NCBI GenBank assembly: GCA_001007975.1
Contig: CP011268.1
Coordinates: 930,001-994,000 of the forward strand
Length of the DNA stretch: 64,000 bases
Origin: a candidate division SR1 bacterium Aalborg_AAW-1
GTDB lineage: Bacteria; Patescibacteriota; Gracilibacteria; Absconditabacterales; Absconditicoccaceae
Direction of reading: 5' to 3'
Part shown: piece by piece, positions 22,120-32,396 of the stretch
Numbering within the stretch: position 1 is the stretch's first letter
Layout: each line of letters begins with the position of its first letter
Notes under the pieces: model-generated
The model's input: the letters and a program-made list of their open reading frames with translations, nothing else
Told to the model about the DNA's origin: nothing
The model's database searches: none
Made by a program: the position numbers and the translations under genes

Positions 22120-22866
22120 ATGAAACATAACTGGACAAGTATTATATATGACATTTATACTTATGTATATTGGGAACCACAAACGATAGATTGTCTGCGT
22201 AAAGGTAATAAAAAGTATAATAATGAATCAGAAATGATAGAAGCATTACATAAACGTGAAGTAGTATTTAATCATATATGCAATGTCTTTTTGACATCTT
22301 TAAATACAGATCAAATTACTCACTTTTTCAATCGAATAGTTGATTGAAAAAAATATATGGAAGATTTCTATAGAATATATGTAAGAGATTTAAGTGATGT
22401 TGTTGCTTTTGATAATGTCTCTAATCCTACACAACCAGATATTTTTTTAATATGAGATAATAATACTATTTCTATAGAATTAAAAATTTGAGCAAAAAGT
22501 GATCAGCAACAAATATTAAAATATGCTTTTCTTCACTCTCAAGAATATAAAAAAAGTTGAATCAAAAAAAATCATAATCTTATTTTGTTGTGAAAATGAT
22601 GACGATCAAACTTTTGGAAAGAAAAGTATGATTCAGTCATCGACTTAAAAATAAAATGTATAAACGACATTGATCAATTACAAACAAAATATTTACCATA
22701 CAAAGATGATATCATAAAGATGATGCATGAATTAGATATTCATTATATTTCTTATAATGATTGGTATCATTATCTTCAAGAATACGCTATATGAATTTGA
22801 GATAAAAAAATTCAAAAAAATTATAATGACTTTATGAAAGAAATTAAAATAAGAAATTTATTATAA
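22120..22866 (+). CDS. PD-(D/E)XK nuclease-like protein
   Basis: A 248-residue protein with a likely restriction-endonuclease-type core: QPDIFLIGDNNTISIELKIGAKSDQQQILKYAF has the D...ExK spacing (about residues 108-122). The rest is helical, including LHKREVVFNHICNVF near the N-terminus. The exact subfamily is not recognised. Nine TGA codons. The next gene (22879) follows after 12 bases and may be a partner. No methylase is adjacent, so a classical restriction-modification system is not supported. Confidence 0.55.
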
Positions 22867-22878
22867 CTGATTATTGAA

Positions 22879-23187
22879 ATGACGAAAGAACAAATTATCG
22901 AAAAGATTACTAATCCCACAACCAAATGAGGAGAATATTTTCAAAGATTTTATGAAAATCAACCAGATTTGTTTTGGAAATTTTATGAACTGAATACTGA
23001 TAATGAAGTTGATACATCCACTGGGTCAGAATTTCAAATTCTTGGAAAACAAGTAGAAATGCAAATGTTTAACTTAGAAAATATCCTAACTTCTCGTCAG
23101 ACGGGTAGCAAGAGTACTGAAAAAACAGTAACGGCCTTCTATGATCTGGTAGAAAGTTATTTCCCGTTGTATGGAAAGATAGAGTAG
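22879..23187 (+). CDS. Hypothetical protein downstream of the nuclease-like gene
   Basis: A 102-residue soluble protein. N-terminal half EYFQRFYENQPDLFWKFYELN is aromatic-rich, then ILGKQVEMQMFNLENILTSRQ and a helix TVTAFYDLVESYFPLYGKIE. Its only TGA is in TKGGEYF. No family recognised; operon position suggests a link to the PD-(D/E)XK protein. Confidence 0.5.
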
Positions 23188-23196
23188 ATTGAACAA

Positions 23197-24354
23197 TTAT
23201 TGTTGATTGATGAGATTATTGAATCTCTTTTCTTGATCTAGAGCTCTACCTTGTATACCTGTAAGTCTTGGAATGAGCGCATTGAGTAATTGATATCCTA
23301 TGATATTTTTTCTTGTAATGGGATGTCAGGAAGGTCGATAGCGATCGATTATATTATCATCGTTTCATTCTGAGTCTGGAATATAGGGATCAGTAATTTC
23401 TTTATAGTAGAGTGATCTTGCAAGGCGAAGTGTCTCTGGTATATCAAATAACCATTTGATAGGTATTCTTAGTGTTTTAAGGATTGAGATTACTAATCAG
23501 GTTGGATCTCGTTCATCGTTTGAATTCACTACCGATATAAGATCATATGCTTCTAGTAAATTCATTGGCATTCTATGGATTTCATTTTTTGCTATAAGAT
23601 ATTCAGAGATAAAGACATTATGAAATGACTTTTCAGCATTTATATATGGTTGTCACTGAAGCATAGTAATAAGAAATTGGTATTGTGTTGGATTCGATTG
23701 ATAAAGATATTCGATATGATTCATAACAATTCATTCTTCAACAATTCCAATCAAAAGACTTACTAGGCTTCAAGCATTTTTCATCTGTTGAGAAAATTGG
23801 AAGAGAGTACTGAAATTATCATGACATTCTTTTTGTTTACCTTCATAACAAAGGAGTGCCGTATACAGACTTCCAACTCTAAATATCGATTGATGATTAG
23901 TAAAACGTGGTATCGCAGTAGTAAAATCTAATTGTGGTGGATAAAGTTCATATCAACTCATATATCTAGCAAAATTATTGATGTGATATTGTATAACTTC
24001 TTTGTTATCTCAACTATTAAATAAAGTTGTAAGATTGTCAAAATATAATTCTTCGATTATTCAACCAGTAGTTGTTTTACTATATGTATAATTGGGTTCT
24101 CAATTTTGACGATGATATTGTTGTAGAATTTCATCAAGTTTGAAAAGTTTTTCGTCGATTGTTGTTGGCTCATGATCTGTGCTTGAATCTTGCTCAGCTA
24201 TCTTCCAACTTGATGGTAGGGTTCTCTCTGGAAGAACAAAATATTCTTCTCATGGATCAGTAAGTCAGTGTGTATGGAGAGGACGATTATAATAGAAAAA
24301 TCAGATTACAAATAAGATAATAATTGTAATATAGAGATAATATTCTTTTCTCAT
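23197..24354 (-). CDS. Membrane-anchored protein with pilin-like C-terminal segment
   Basis: A 385-residue protein with one N-terminal helix (YLYITIIILFVIGFFYY) and a large, mostly helical outer part. It carries a region like a helical repeat (SIFRVGSLYTALLCYEGKQKECHDNFSTLFQFSQQ). Near the C-terminus, LLNALIPRLTGIQGRALDQEKR closely resembles the segment after the pilin transmembrane start in the gene at 1666 (AALIPRLTGMQARARD). No family recognised. Many TGA glycines. Possibly linked to pilus assembly (inference). Confidence 0.55.
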
Positions 24355-24412
24355 GATATATGGTTATTCATAAAAAATATATTTATATTATAATATTATT
24401 TTCTATTATGTC

Positions 24413-24439
24413 AAAAAAAATGAGAACAAAACTCTCACT
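24413..24439 (-). terminator. Terminator after the DciA-like gene
   Basis: ATGAGA/TCTCAC stem around ACAAAAC, followed by eight T on the minus strand, directly after the stop at 24442. Confidence 0.6.
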
Positions 24440-24441
24440 TT

Positions 24442-24756
24442 CTAGTTAAATCCATCACCATTTCAGTCAGATTTTTTGAGTTTTTTGTGTCTGATATCTT
24501 TGATGGTGAGTTTAGGATTGTATTCTTGTACGATCGTATTGATATGAGTAAGTCGTTCTGGTTTTTTAGCGAAAAGAGTTATGATATCAGACTGTTCTGG
24601 AAGTTCGACATAGAGAATGGAATAACGAAGATAGCCTTCAAGTTGTGAATAGTTGAGCAAAACAGCCAATTCGTTCAAAGCAAGTCTTGCTACCATATGA
24701 GGAGTGAACTGTTTGCGAGCGAGGGTAGACTTGAGGGAGGAGAAAATATGTTGCAT
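24442..24756 (-). CDS. DUF721/DciA-like small protein
   Basis: 104 residues. Helical N-terminus (IFSSLKSTLARKQFTPHMVARLALNELAVLL) then a beta-rich half (YSILYVELPEQSDIITLFAKKPERLTHINTIV). This order and spacing resemble DUF721/DciA, the loader of the replicative helicase, but the similarity is weak and from memory. One TGA before a short GNGDGFN tail. It lies 7 bases downstream of the lipoprotein gene at 24764. Confidence 0.45.
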
Positions 24757-24763
24757 GAGGTTG

Positions 24764-25555
24764 TTATTGGTAAATATCGATTATCGTTCCTATATCTTTT
24801 TCAAATTGTTGTGAACCACCTTGATAAGAGAGATTATTATCTAAAATAAGTGATTTATAGGTAATGCCTAATTTTTCATAAATATATGATTTCATTCTTG
24901 ATTTGCTGAGAAGAAGTTTAACTGCTATGCCATTTTGTGATTTGATGTGAGATCTTATTTCATCTATAATTGTATAAATTTCTTGTTGTTCTGCAAGAGA
25001 AGGAGGTAGGAAGATGACTGTATTCTGTTGTATACTAAAACGCTTTGCAAAAATATCAAATACTTTTGATCTGATTATATCTTGATTGAATTGTATGCTT
25101 TTTGATGGTTGTATGATATCTGTAAGTATTCTTTTCCATGATCATGACAAAGAAAATGGTTCTTCGATGATATCTACCGTATAATCAATAATTTTTACAT
25201 GTTGTTGATTTGGTTGTATGTTTTGAGAGAGAGAAGTATCTGATAGTGATGTTCTATTTATTATTCATCATAGAGAATCTGATGTTTTGGTTTGTTGACT
25301 TGAATCAGAAGACTGTATTGTATCATTATAATGATGAGATTGTTCTAGTATTGGAGATTGTTTCTGCTGAAATATTGTAGAGATTTCATCTTGTGTATGA
25401 GATTGATTATTTGCTTGTTGATATTGCTGTGTTTTTGTATTGTGAAGACTATCAAGTGTCTGATACATTTCGGCAGTAAGTGGCTTATCTTGTTTTATAC
25501 ATGCTGTACTTGATAACATAAGAGCAGTGGTTGCCAATCAAGTTTTTAAATTCAT
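24764..25555 (-). CDS. Predicted lipoprotein with OmpA-like helix/strand end
   Basis: A 263-residue protein. Signal MNLKTGLATTALMLSSTAC with lipobox Cys 19. A Gln/Ser-rich linker (about 25-120) is followed by a folded C-terminal region: VDIIEEPFSLSGSWKRIL, then VIFLPPSLAEQQEIYTIIDEIRSH and GIAVKLLLSKSRMKSYIYEKLGI. The last part has the rhythm of an OmpA-like or substrate-binding domain, but I do not recognise it. Native (several TGA). Confidence 0.55.
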
Positions 25556-25625
25556 ATCTGTATTTATTAAATAAATTATTTAAGATATGTAAATATAGTG
25601 AATTGCTGATTTTTTGCAAGCAAAT

Positions 25626-26411
25626 CTATTTGCGAAAATATTCTATACTATGTTGTCAGATCCCACATGGCCCTGGAGCACAGCCATCAGCAAAAATCGA
25701 TTTGATATAATAATAATTTTTATTAGCATGATAGAATATTTCTTTGCTCACCAATCTTCCGGTTTCTGTGTGAATTGGTCTATAATAAGCTCCATTAGAA
25801 ATGAATTCGTCATTTGATTTGTGAAACTCTAATCAGTCATACATAAAACTTTCTGGAAGACGATCTATCAGTATGAGAGGTATATCATCTTGTGAATGCT
25901 CCATATATTCGATCATAAATGAACTAGAACTACCTTTTTCAAGAATACTATTTCATGAAATAATGAATGGAAAATCAATCGATGCTTTGATCATATAATT
26001 GTCACTAAAGTATGGTAAAACATTATCAAAAGCTATAATTTTCATACCCCATTCAGGAATATCGTATTGATGATAATATCAAGGAACTTGTTCACATCAT
26101 AATGCTCCACCTCATATTCCATATCCACCGCCACCTTCTCACAAACCACAGGTATATCCTTGTTCTTTTAGCTCCTCAAAACGGGACATATCTTGCTCAT
26201 TGTCTTGGTAAAATCGTATCTCATCATAGATTTTCGTACCAGTGGTATAGATAATCTGTGGAGGAGTTGAGATTACCTTATCTTTGGTAGTAGTACAAAA
26301 ATTGATCTTCTGACACAGTCGTGTAGAGAGAGTAGTATTATAGTCTGCAGTGAAGATCGTGATGATAGCTAGACTGATCACTATGATACAGGTTCGTAAG
26401 AATGTTCTCAT
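25626..26411 (-). CDS. Secreted protein of unknown function, Gly-rich loop
   Basis: A 261-residue protein. The signal or anchor MRTFLRTCIIVISLAIITIF is followed by an extracellular region with paired cysteines (LCQKINFC; TCGLGEGGGGYGIGGGALGC; GCAPGPCG). The glycine loop mixes GGN and TGA codons. ATG 26411 is preferred over 26450 because the signal then begins at residue 1. No family recognised; probably disulfide-bonded and surface located. Confidence 0.55.
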
Positions 26412-26543
26412 ATTTAAAAATATAATAATGAAATAACTCAATATATTCAATTATAATATTAAAAGCAAACTAAATCATTCCATTGTGTTTCAATCTCTTT
26501 TTTCTTATACTAATTATAAAATTTTAACTTTGCACTCACTACT

Positions 26544-27665
26544 ATGCTCATCATTTCTTGTCCTCCGGGACTTGCTCAAATAACCAAAAAAGAACTTACC
26601 TATTTGGGTTACAAAAGTCAGGTCAATGGACCAGCAACACTCTTTGTCGAAGATACGACGGAATCTGATATTGCTAAACTTAATATCTGGCTCAGAACTG
26701 CTAATAAAATCTCGCTTGTCGTTGATAGCGGTCAGACAACAACTTTTGATGAATTATTTGATCTGGTCTATGAACAACCTTGGGATAAAATTATCGGTGA
26801 TAAACAAGTCGTACTCGTCGAAGCTTCCAGTTATCTTTCTCAGCTTGCGAGTGTCCCAGCGATCCAAAAGATCGTCAAGAAAGCTATCACGAAGAAACTG
26901 ATGAACGGAACCAATGATATGCGAGAAGAAGATAAAGAAAAGGGGATCATCTATATCAATGCTATGCTCCATCACAATAAGGTAATACTTTCTCTCAACA
27001 GTAGCGGAGATTCTCTTCATCGCCGTGGTTATCGTATGAGCACTGGTGACGCTCCGATCAAGGAGACGATTGCAGCATGACTTATTATTTCTTCAGGTTG
27101 GAAATTTCATGAACAGTTTCTTGATCCGTGCTGTGGAAGTGGAACAATAGCTATCGAAGCAGCTATGATTGCCAAAAATATTGCTCCCTGACTTCAGAGA
27201 AGGTTTGCGTTTGAGGATTGGTTTTGGTATCCTAGTAAGTATCTGGTCGATGAAAAAGCAACTGCGAAAGGTCGTCAAGTTCACAAACCTCACGCTATCT
27301 TTGCATCAGATATTGATCCAGAGATGATCGAAAAAGCGAAAAAAAATGCTAAAAAACTCTGATTAGCAGAAGATACTATTCAGTGGAGTGTACAACCATG
27401 TCAGAATTATCTTTCATCTGAAAATCCTTTCAAAGGAGCAATGGTTACGAATCCTCCTTATGGTATTAGAATGTTGCCAGATGATATTGCTGATATTCAT
27501 ACGAGTTTGTTTGCTCTTGCTGAGAACTATGACTTGAGTGGTGGGATTGTAACTGCCTATGAACATGCTGATCGTTATTGCAAGAATCCTCATCGTCGAG
27601 CTCCCATGATCATTAAAAATGGAGCTGAGGATACGACGTTTTGGAAGAAGAAAGAAGAGAAATAA
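26544..27665 (+). CDS. rlmL: 23S rRNA guanine-N2 methyltransferase (RlmL/YpsC type)
   Basis: A 373-residue RNA methyltransferase. N-terminal THUMP domain (about 1-150), then a Rossmann methyltransferase: [19 protein letters not shown] (SAM motif I), [17 protein letters not shown], and the catalytic TNPPYGIRM motif. It methylates guanine N2 of large-subunit rRNA. It lacks the C-terminal RlmK fusion of E. coli. Few but clear TGA glycines (AAG-LIISSG, APG-LQRRF, KKLGLA). Confidence 0.9.
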
Positions 27666-27670
27666 TCTTG

Positions 27671-28597
27671 TTATGGTAATATAAATTTAATAGATTTTCC
27701 TCATTTAGAATATGGTTTGCTATCTATACCATTAGCAACTCATCCTGCATATTTGGTACGTCATGGAGTTATAATATAACTTACTTTTCATCATCATATA
27801 CCTATCGCTCATGCATGAACTGCTGCTTTGCAGAGTTTGGAGCTTGCTCGATATTCACCAACTCATCGAATATTACCTCCTGCCTGTGTATCAGAAGCAC
27901 TACAGTTACATGATTCTGTTGTTCATATGGATCAGCCATTTGCATTTGGTTGACAATCTGATAGTGTTACAGGTGGTGGTGTGATTGATCATGTATCTTG
28001 ATTTCCACTATTGATTATAATGGTGTAATTCTGATTTTGCTTAATTTGTTCATCATACTCTTTATAAATTTCTCCATTATAAAGCATATATCCATAGTCC
28101 AAAACTGTTCCCCAATCATATCAAGGACATTTTGCAAATGGATACGCTACAGCTGATTCTAGCTGGGTAACTCATATGATTGCATAATTTGAAAATTTAC
28201 AATCGTAAATACTATTAAGATTAGAACCAGTATAATTATAATATGCATACATTTTAGCTATTCTTTCTGCTCACATGATCCAAGGATTACCTCCAAAAGT
28301 ATTTTTAGGATCTATAGGAATTTGTTTGAGATATCATCACAGATTATGTAACCAATTTGTGTCTGTACTTACTTCTCGATTTGCTGCATCAGGATTTGGT
28401 TCATGAAGAGGATATATATGATTATCTAAGTAATACATGGTGAGTCCTACTCATAGCTCTCTTATATTGCTAATTCTTTGTGTATCTAAAGCTCTTTCTT
28501 TCATAGAACTAATTTTTGGTGCTATAGAAACTCACAATATTCATAATATTGTTGTTACAATAAGTATTTCTATCAGTGTGAATCCTTTATAAGTCAT
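27671..28597 (-). CDS. Type IV prepilin-like protein with C-terminal LCCL domain
   Basis: 308 residues. MTYK-G-FTLIEILIVTTILGILG is a prepilin signal (cleavage after Gly 5). The middle (about 30-215) is a pilin-like domain with YPL and repeated GxxxxxY segments. The C-terminal ~85 residues match an LCCL domain: C-N-C-SASDTQAGG, then I-W-GVGEY-W-ASSKLCKAAVHAG (both W are CGA), then GGGKVSYIITPGR and YAGGVANGIDS. LCCL domains bind lipids or other ligands and are best known from eukaryotic proteins such as factor C and cochlin. I infer a surface adhesin. Confidence 0.85.
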
Positions 28598-28726
28598 ATA
28601 GCTATAATTACTAAACAATTAATAAATGCTTGATAAAGTAACTATATATAATTATCTTCATAAAAGAAATAAACTCTTCAATCATTAATAATAATAATTG
28701 TCTTTTTGCTATAATAATTATATAAT
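28598..28726. promoter_or_regulatory. Divergent intergenic region (LCCL pilin / pgeF)
   Basis: 129 bp, very AT-rich. For pgeF, TTGTCT (28698-28703), a 17-base spacer and TATAAT (28721-28726) form a near-consensus promoter, but the -10 box touches the annotated ATG. Either translation starts further in, or this match is by chance. Confidence 0.35.
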
Positions 28727-29344
28727 ATGTATCTCAACAATCCACGAGAAGAGCAATTCCCTTGATTACAATCGTATGTAACGAGTGATTTTATAGAACC
28801 TGCACAACCCAGGATGATACAAACACATAGCAATAGGGTCGTTATTGTGACAGATAAGAATCAAATAATAGGTGAGGCAGATGGAATGGTGACAAGTTTG
28901 AAGAATCTTGAATTACAGGTTCGTGTGGCTGATTGTGGTAATATCTATGCTTATGATCCACTAGCTTCAGTAATTGGAGTCTGTCATAGTGGCTGGAAAG
29001 GCGCTCAGGGTAATATTACATCACGTATGATAGAAGCTATGAAATCTCTCTGATCTGATCCTCATAATATTCGTATCCGAACTGGTCCTTGTATTTCTTG
29101 AAAAAATTATGAATTCTGACCAGAAGTGAAAGAGCTCTTTGACAATAAATATTACGCATTGATAGGCAGTAAATATTACCTTGATCTTCCAAAACTTCAT
29201 CGTGATCAACTTATTGTATCTTGAATACTCACTGATCATATTATTCAATCAGATATCTGTACGTTTGATACTAATAATCTTCCTTCATATAGAAGAAATG
29301 GTCCAGATGCAGGAAGAATTACAGGATCTATTATGATACAATAA
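28727..29344 (+). CDS. pgeF: PgeF/YfiH-type polyphenol oxidase family protein
   Basis: A 205-residue protein of the DUF152 family, which corrects misincorporated residues in peptidoglycan (E. coli PgeF) or acts on purine nucleosides (human FAMIN relative). Zinc ligands: His in MIQTHSNRV, Cys in VRVADCGNI, His in VGVCHSGWKGAQ; plus GPCISGKNYEFGPEV and SYRRNGPDAGR. Length is slightly short (usual 230-260), missing N-terminal residues. TGA glycines at GLQS, SLGSD, ISGKNYEFG. Confidence 0.88.
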
Positions 29345-29406
29345 TTTTCTATTGCATATAACAATTGACATTTATATATTTGTTGTGTTTATATACTTCA
29401 TATGCT

Positions 29407-30636
29407 ATGAATTCAAATAAATTCCATGAATCATATACACCACCAGAATATATATTATCAAAATATGCTGATATATTAGTAAATTTTGCTCTGCATGGAT
29501 GAAAATGACTTCAACTATGAGAAAGTGTATGATTGAGAATTATGCAACCTGCATTGCCACTATTGCCTCATCTTCAACAAGCTATTGTAAAAGCATGATG
29601 ACATATGTATCTGAATTTTGTACCTCAGTATTGATTTGATAAACAATTTTATACCTATGCAAATAATGAGCAATTAAAACATCATTATTCTTGAATTGCT
29701 CATGCTATATTAGAGGCAATTGATCATGAAATGGTAATTTATTCACCAAGTGATCTCAAAGAACTACAAAATATTGATATACAAAAAATAAATCTTCGTT
29801 CTAGCACAAATCCTTATTTTAAGGAAAGATCTAAACTTTTTGATGAATGAAAATTATGATATACTCTAGCATATTATCCTACTGATTCAATGGCACAAGA
29901 GGCATGAATGACATTAGAAGAATATTGGCAACAAGTAATTAATGCATGCTATCTTGATGAAGAGAATCCAGTAAAATCATGGAAGAATACTTTTACAATG
30001 ATTCATGAGACAAGAGATAAACTTACAGATCTTAAAATTCAATATCTTCATATCAAGTGAGCTGATGTAGATCTAAAAGTAAAAATTTGATCTGATAGAA
30101 AATGGTTATGAGGTACAGGCCGTAATATACCTTCTTATGAAACATTTGTATCTCCAGATTGGAGATGAACACAATGACGAGCTCTGTTTTCTGAACCATT
30201 GTACACAAAAGGCACACTCATTTCATGAATTAAATTAGAATTTAAAGATTGAATTGTAATAAATGCTACAGCAGAACAATGACAAGAGGTATTGTTACAG
30301 CTTTTGCAAGAAGAAAACTTCAATAAAATATGAGAATTTAGTCTTACAGATAAAAGAATTTCTCGTATTGATCGTTTTATGGCAGAAACATTATTTGATG
30401 AAAACAGATGATGAGAATTTGGTAATTTTCATATTGCTTTAGGTGATGCATATAAAGATAGTTTAAATCGAGATCAAGATCACTCTCCAACAAATCAAGA
30501 TTTTGAACAAAGAGGATTTAATACTTCTTTATTACATAGTGATATTGTATCTACTACTGATAGGAGAGTAGTAGCAATATTAGAAAATTGAGAGGAAAAA
30601 GTTATTTATGAAAAAGGACAATTTACTTTAGATTAA
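29407..30636 (+). CDS. M29 family aminopeptidase (AmpS/PepS)
   Basis: A 409-residue metal-dependent aminopeptidase that trims N-terminal residues from peptides. Family features: NFALHGGKGLQLGESVGL at the N-terminus, GRNIPSYETFVSPDW, a metal site glutamate region (SEPLYTKGTLISGIKLEFKDG), and FGNFHIALGDAYKDS near the C-terminus. More than 20 TGA codons at glycines, so it is invisible to standard ORF prediction. Closely followed (10 bases) by the SufU-like gene. Confidence 0.88.
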
Positions 30637-30646
30637 GATTATTATT

Positions 30647-31051
30647 ATGTCACAAGAATCTTCTCTCCTTATTCAAGAATATTATAAGTCTAATCAGTTT
30701 CAGCGTGAGATGGAAAATTTTACCGTAATGAAAAAAATAGGAAATACCGTCTGTGGCGATACGATACAAGTATTTTTAAAGATAGAACATGATACTATAA
30801 CCGATTATTCCTATAGTGGTGAACCATCACAGATTACGAAAGCTGCTGCGGAGTTTTTTGGAGAATACGTGATAGGGATGAAAATCTGAGAAGTTCTGAC
30901 ACTTGACGCGAATTGGGTCAGAGCTGAAGGGTTTGAAGTCTCTCATCGTCGTATCAGATCCAGTATATCGGCGATATTAGCTACAAGAAATGCTATCCAT
31001 GAATATTTGGATGATGGATGCATTGATGAATATGAGGATCTTATGAGTTAA
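30647..31051 (+). CDS. SufU/IscU-like scaffold protein lacking two of three cysteines
   Basis: A 134-residue protein with the U-type Fe-S scaffold fold. It keeps the first ligand region NTVCGDTIQVFLKIE, but the second (usually GxxCxxS) is GEPSQITKAAAEFF and the third is SHRRIRSSISAIL, without Cys. So it probably cannot hold a normal cluster; a sulfur-acceptor or regulatory role is possible (inference). Only one TGA. Co-directional with the M29 peptidase. A SufD-like gene is elsewhere in the window (20257). Confidence 0.65.
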
Positions 31052-31098
31052 GCAAATATCTATGGACAGGTAGATGTAGAAGGTAATTTTTCATAATT

Positions 31099-31130
31099 AA
31101 AAAAAGAGACAATCGCATTACGATCATCTC
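31099..31130 (-). terminator. Terminator after the M57 protease gene
   Basis: Hairpin GAGATGATCG/CGATTGTCTC with a 5-base loop and two mismatches, followed by seven T on the minus strand. Confidence 0.6.
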
Positions 31131-31172
31131 AATGTGTGTTAATTATTCTCTTTTAAATTTTTAAGCTAGTAA

Positions 31173-32111
31173 TCAATAACCCCAATAGTAGTTTAAATTT
31201 TCTTTATCACAAGATGTAAAATCAGAGAAAGTTGTGGTCGAAGACATTCCTGAATACATAAAAGAATTAAAATTAAACCATTCATTACATGTAGAACCTG
31301 TATTAAATATAGTTGTACTATTCACAGAACTATCTGTATGCATAAAACCAACAGCATGTCCTATTTCATGAATTAATGCGTATTTTTTTGCATTAACATC
31401 AGCAGCTGGATTAGCACTATTGTTAATTACAATTTTCTCAGAAAAGTATCCCGGAGATTTAATTGGCTCTGTCCATGCAAAAGCAAAAGAATCATTAAGA
31501 TTCGCCATATATACATTAATATAACCACCAACAATGTTAGTATTGGTAGCATCTACTATTTTGAACTTTACTTTTAAACCTCGAGCATTCCATACTGCTA
31601 ATGCTTGTTTTAAAGCATTCTTCCACTCTGTATTTAATCCTGCAGTACCACTAGTGATGACTCTACATGTAATAGTTCCTCCAGAAGAATCATACATATG
31701 CGCTTGTCGCTTCATACGAGATTGTGCATTTGGATTTGATTCTATTAGTTTTTGAAGATCAGTTCTACTAATGCTTTCATAGTCATATGATGAATTCGTA
31801 TGTTTATAAGGTGGTATCATATAGTATTCTTCATGATTAGTATTTGTTATTTCAGGATTTTCCTGAAAGAAAATACGATCTTTACTATACTGCAACCACC
31901 TTTTATACGTACTGTCAGAGATTATTTTATTATCTCTCATATAATCAATTTCTTTTTTAATTTGAGGATCAGAAATAGCTAACTCTTGATTTGTTATTAT
32001 TTCCTCTAATTGTCTATTGTTTTCATCATCATTGTAACATGATGTAACTAGAGATAGAGGAAGAACGAATAAGAGTATAATAATAGCTGTTCGTAGAAAA
32101 GTTTTTTTCAT
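31173..32111 (-). CDS. M57-type zinc metalloprotease lipoprotein, imported-looking, TGA-terminated
   Basis: 312 residues to the TGA. A lipoprotein signal ends LVTSC followed by YNDDENN. The C-terminal domain has the zincin motif HEIGHAVGFMHTD and NSFMYSG, as in the Bacteroidetes dual-action HEIGH peptidases (M57). No in-frame TGA interrupts the gene, but the natural end is TGA (31173-31175) after YYWGY. If TGA is Gly here, reading runs on through Leu-Leu-Ala to TAA at 31161. The start ATG 32111 follows AAAATTT. CGA codons (WNA-CGA-GLK) read well as Arg. Probably acquired from a Bacteroidetes donor. Confidence 0.82.
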   Translation of the reverse strand: MKKTFLRTAIIILLFVLPLSLVTSCYNDDENNRQLEEIITNQELAISDPQIKKEIDYMRDNKIISDSTYKRWLQYSKDRIFFQENPEITNTNHEEYYMIPPYKHTNSSYDYESISRTDLQKLIESNPNAQSRMKRQAHMYDSSGGTITCRVITSGTAGLNTEWKNALKQALAVWNARGLKVKFKIVDATNTNIVGGYINVYMANLNDSFAFAWTEPIKSPGYFSEKIVINNSANPAADVNAKKYALIHEIGHAVGFMHTDSSVNSTTIFNTGSTCNEWFNFNSFMYSGMSSTTTFSDFTSCDKENLNYYWGY

Positions 32112-32396
32112 AAATTTTGTTTTTGAGTTGTTAATAAATTTGTTGTTTGTTCGTGTGTTTTTCATACTAAGAGAAATGTTTAAATGTTGTTTAATGAATA
32201 ATAAGAATGTTGATTAAGAAATAAAAGAGAATTTTTGACACAAGAGCTAGTATACGAAAATCGAAAAAAAAAAAAGCAAGTCAATTTCTATAAGATAAGT
32301 TATTGATATCTTTTTTCAAAAATTATCCTTTGAAATCTCATGTTTGATCAGTATAGATAAAAGAGATGATTTATTTTGTGTATAGTGAATAAGAGA
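32112..32396. other. Intergenic region between divergent M57 and LCP genes
   Basis: 285 bp, AT-rich, including a run of 12 A (32265-32276) and a small hairpin AAGATA ... TATCTT followed by T (about 32291-32316). No gene or RNA recognised. Promoters for both flanking genes must lie here. Confidence 0.4.

Noticed and set aside
22120-23187. Restriction-modification system
   Set aside because: A PD-(D/E)XK-like gene is present but no methyltransferase or specificity subunit lies nearby; the RlmL-type enzyme at 26544 has a THUMP domain and acts on rRNA.
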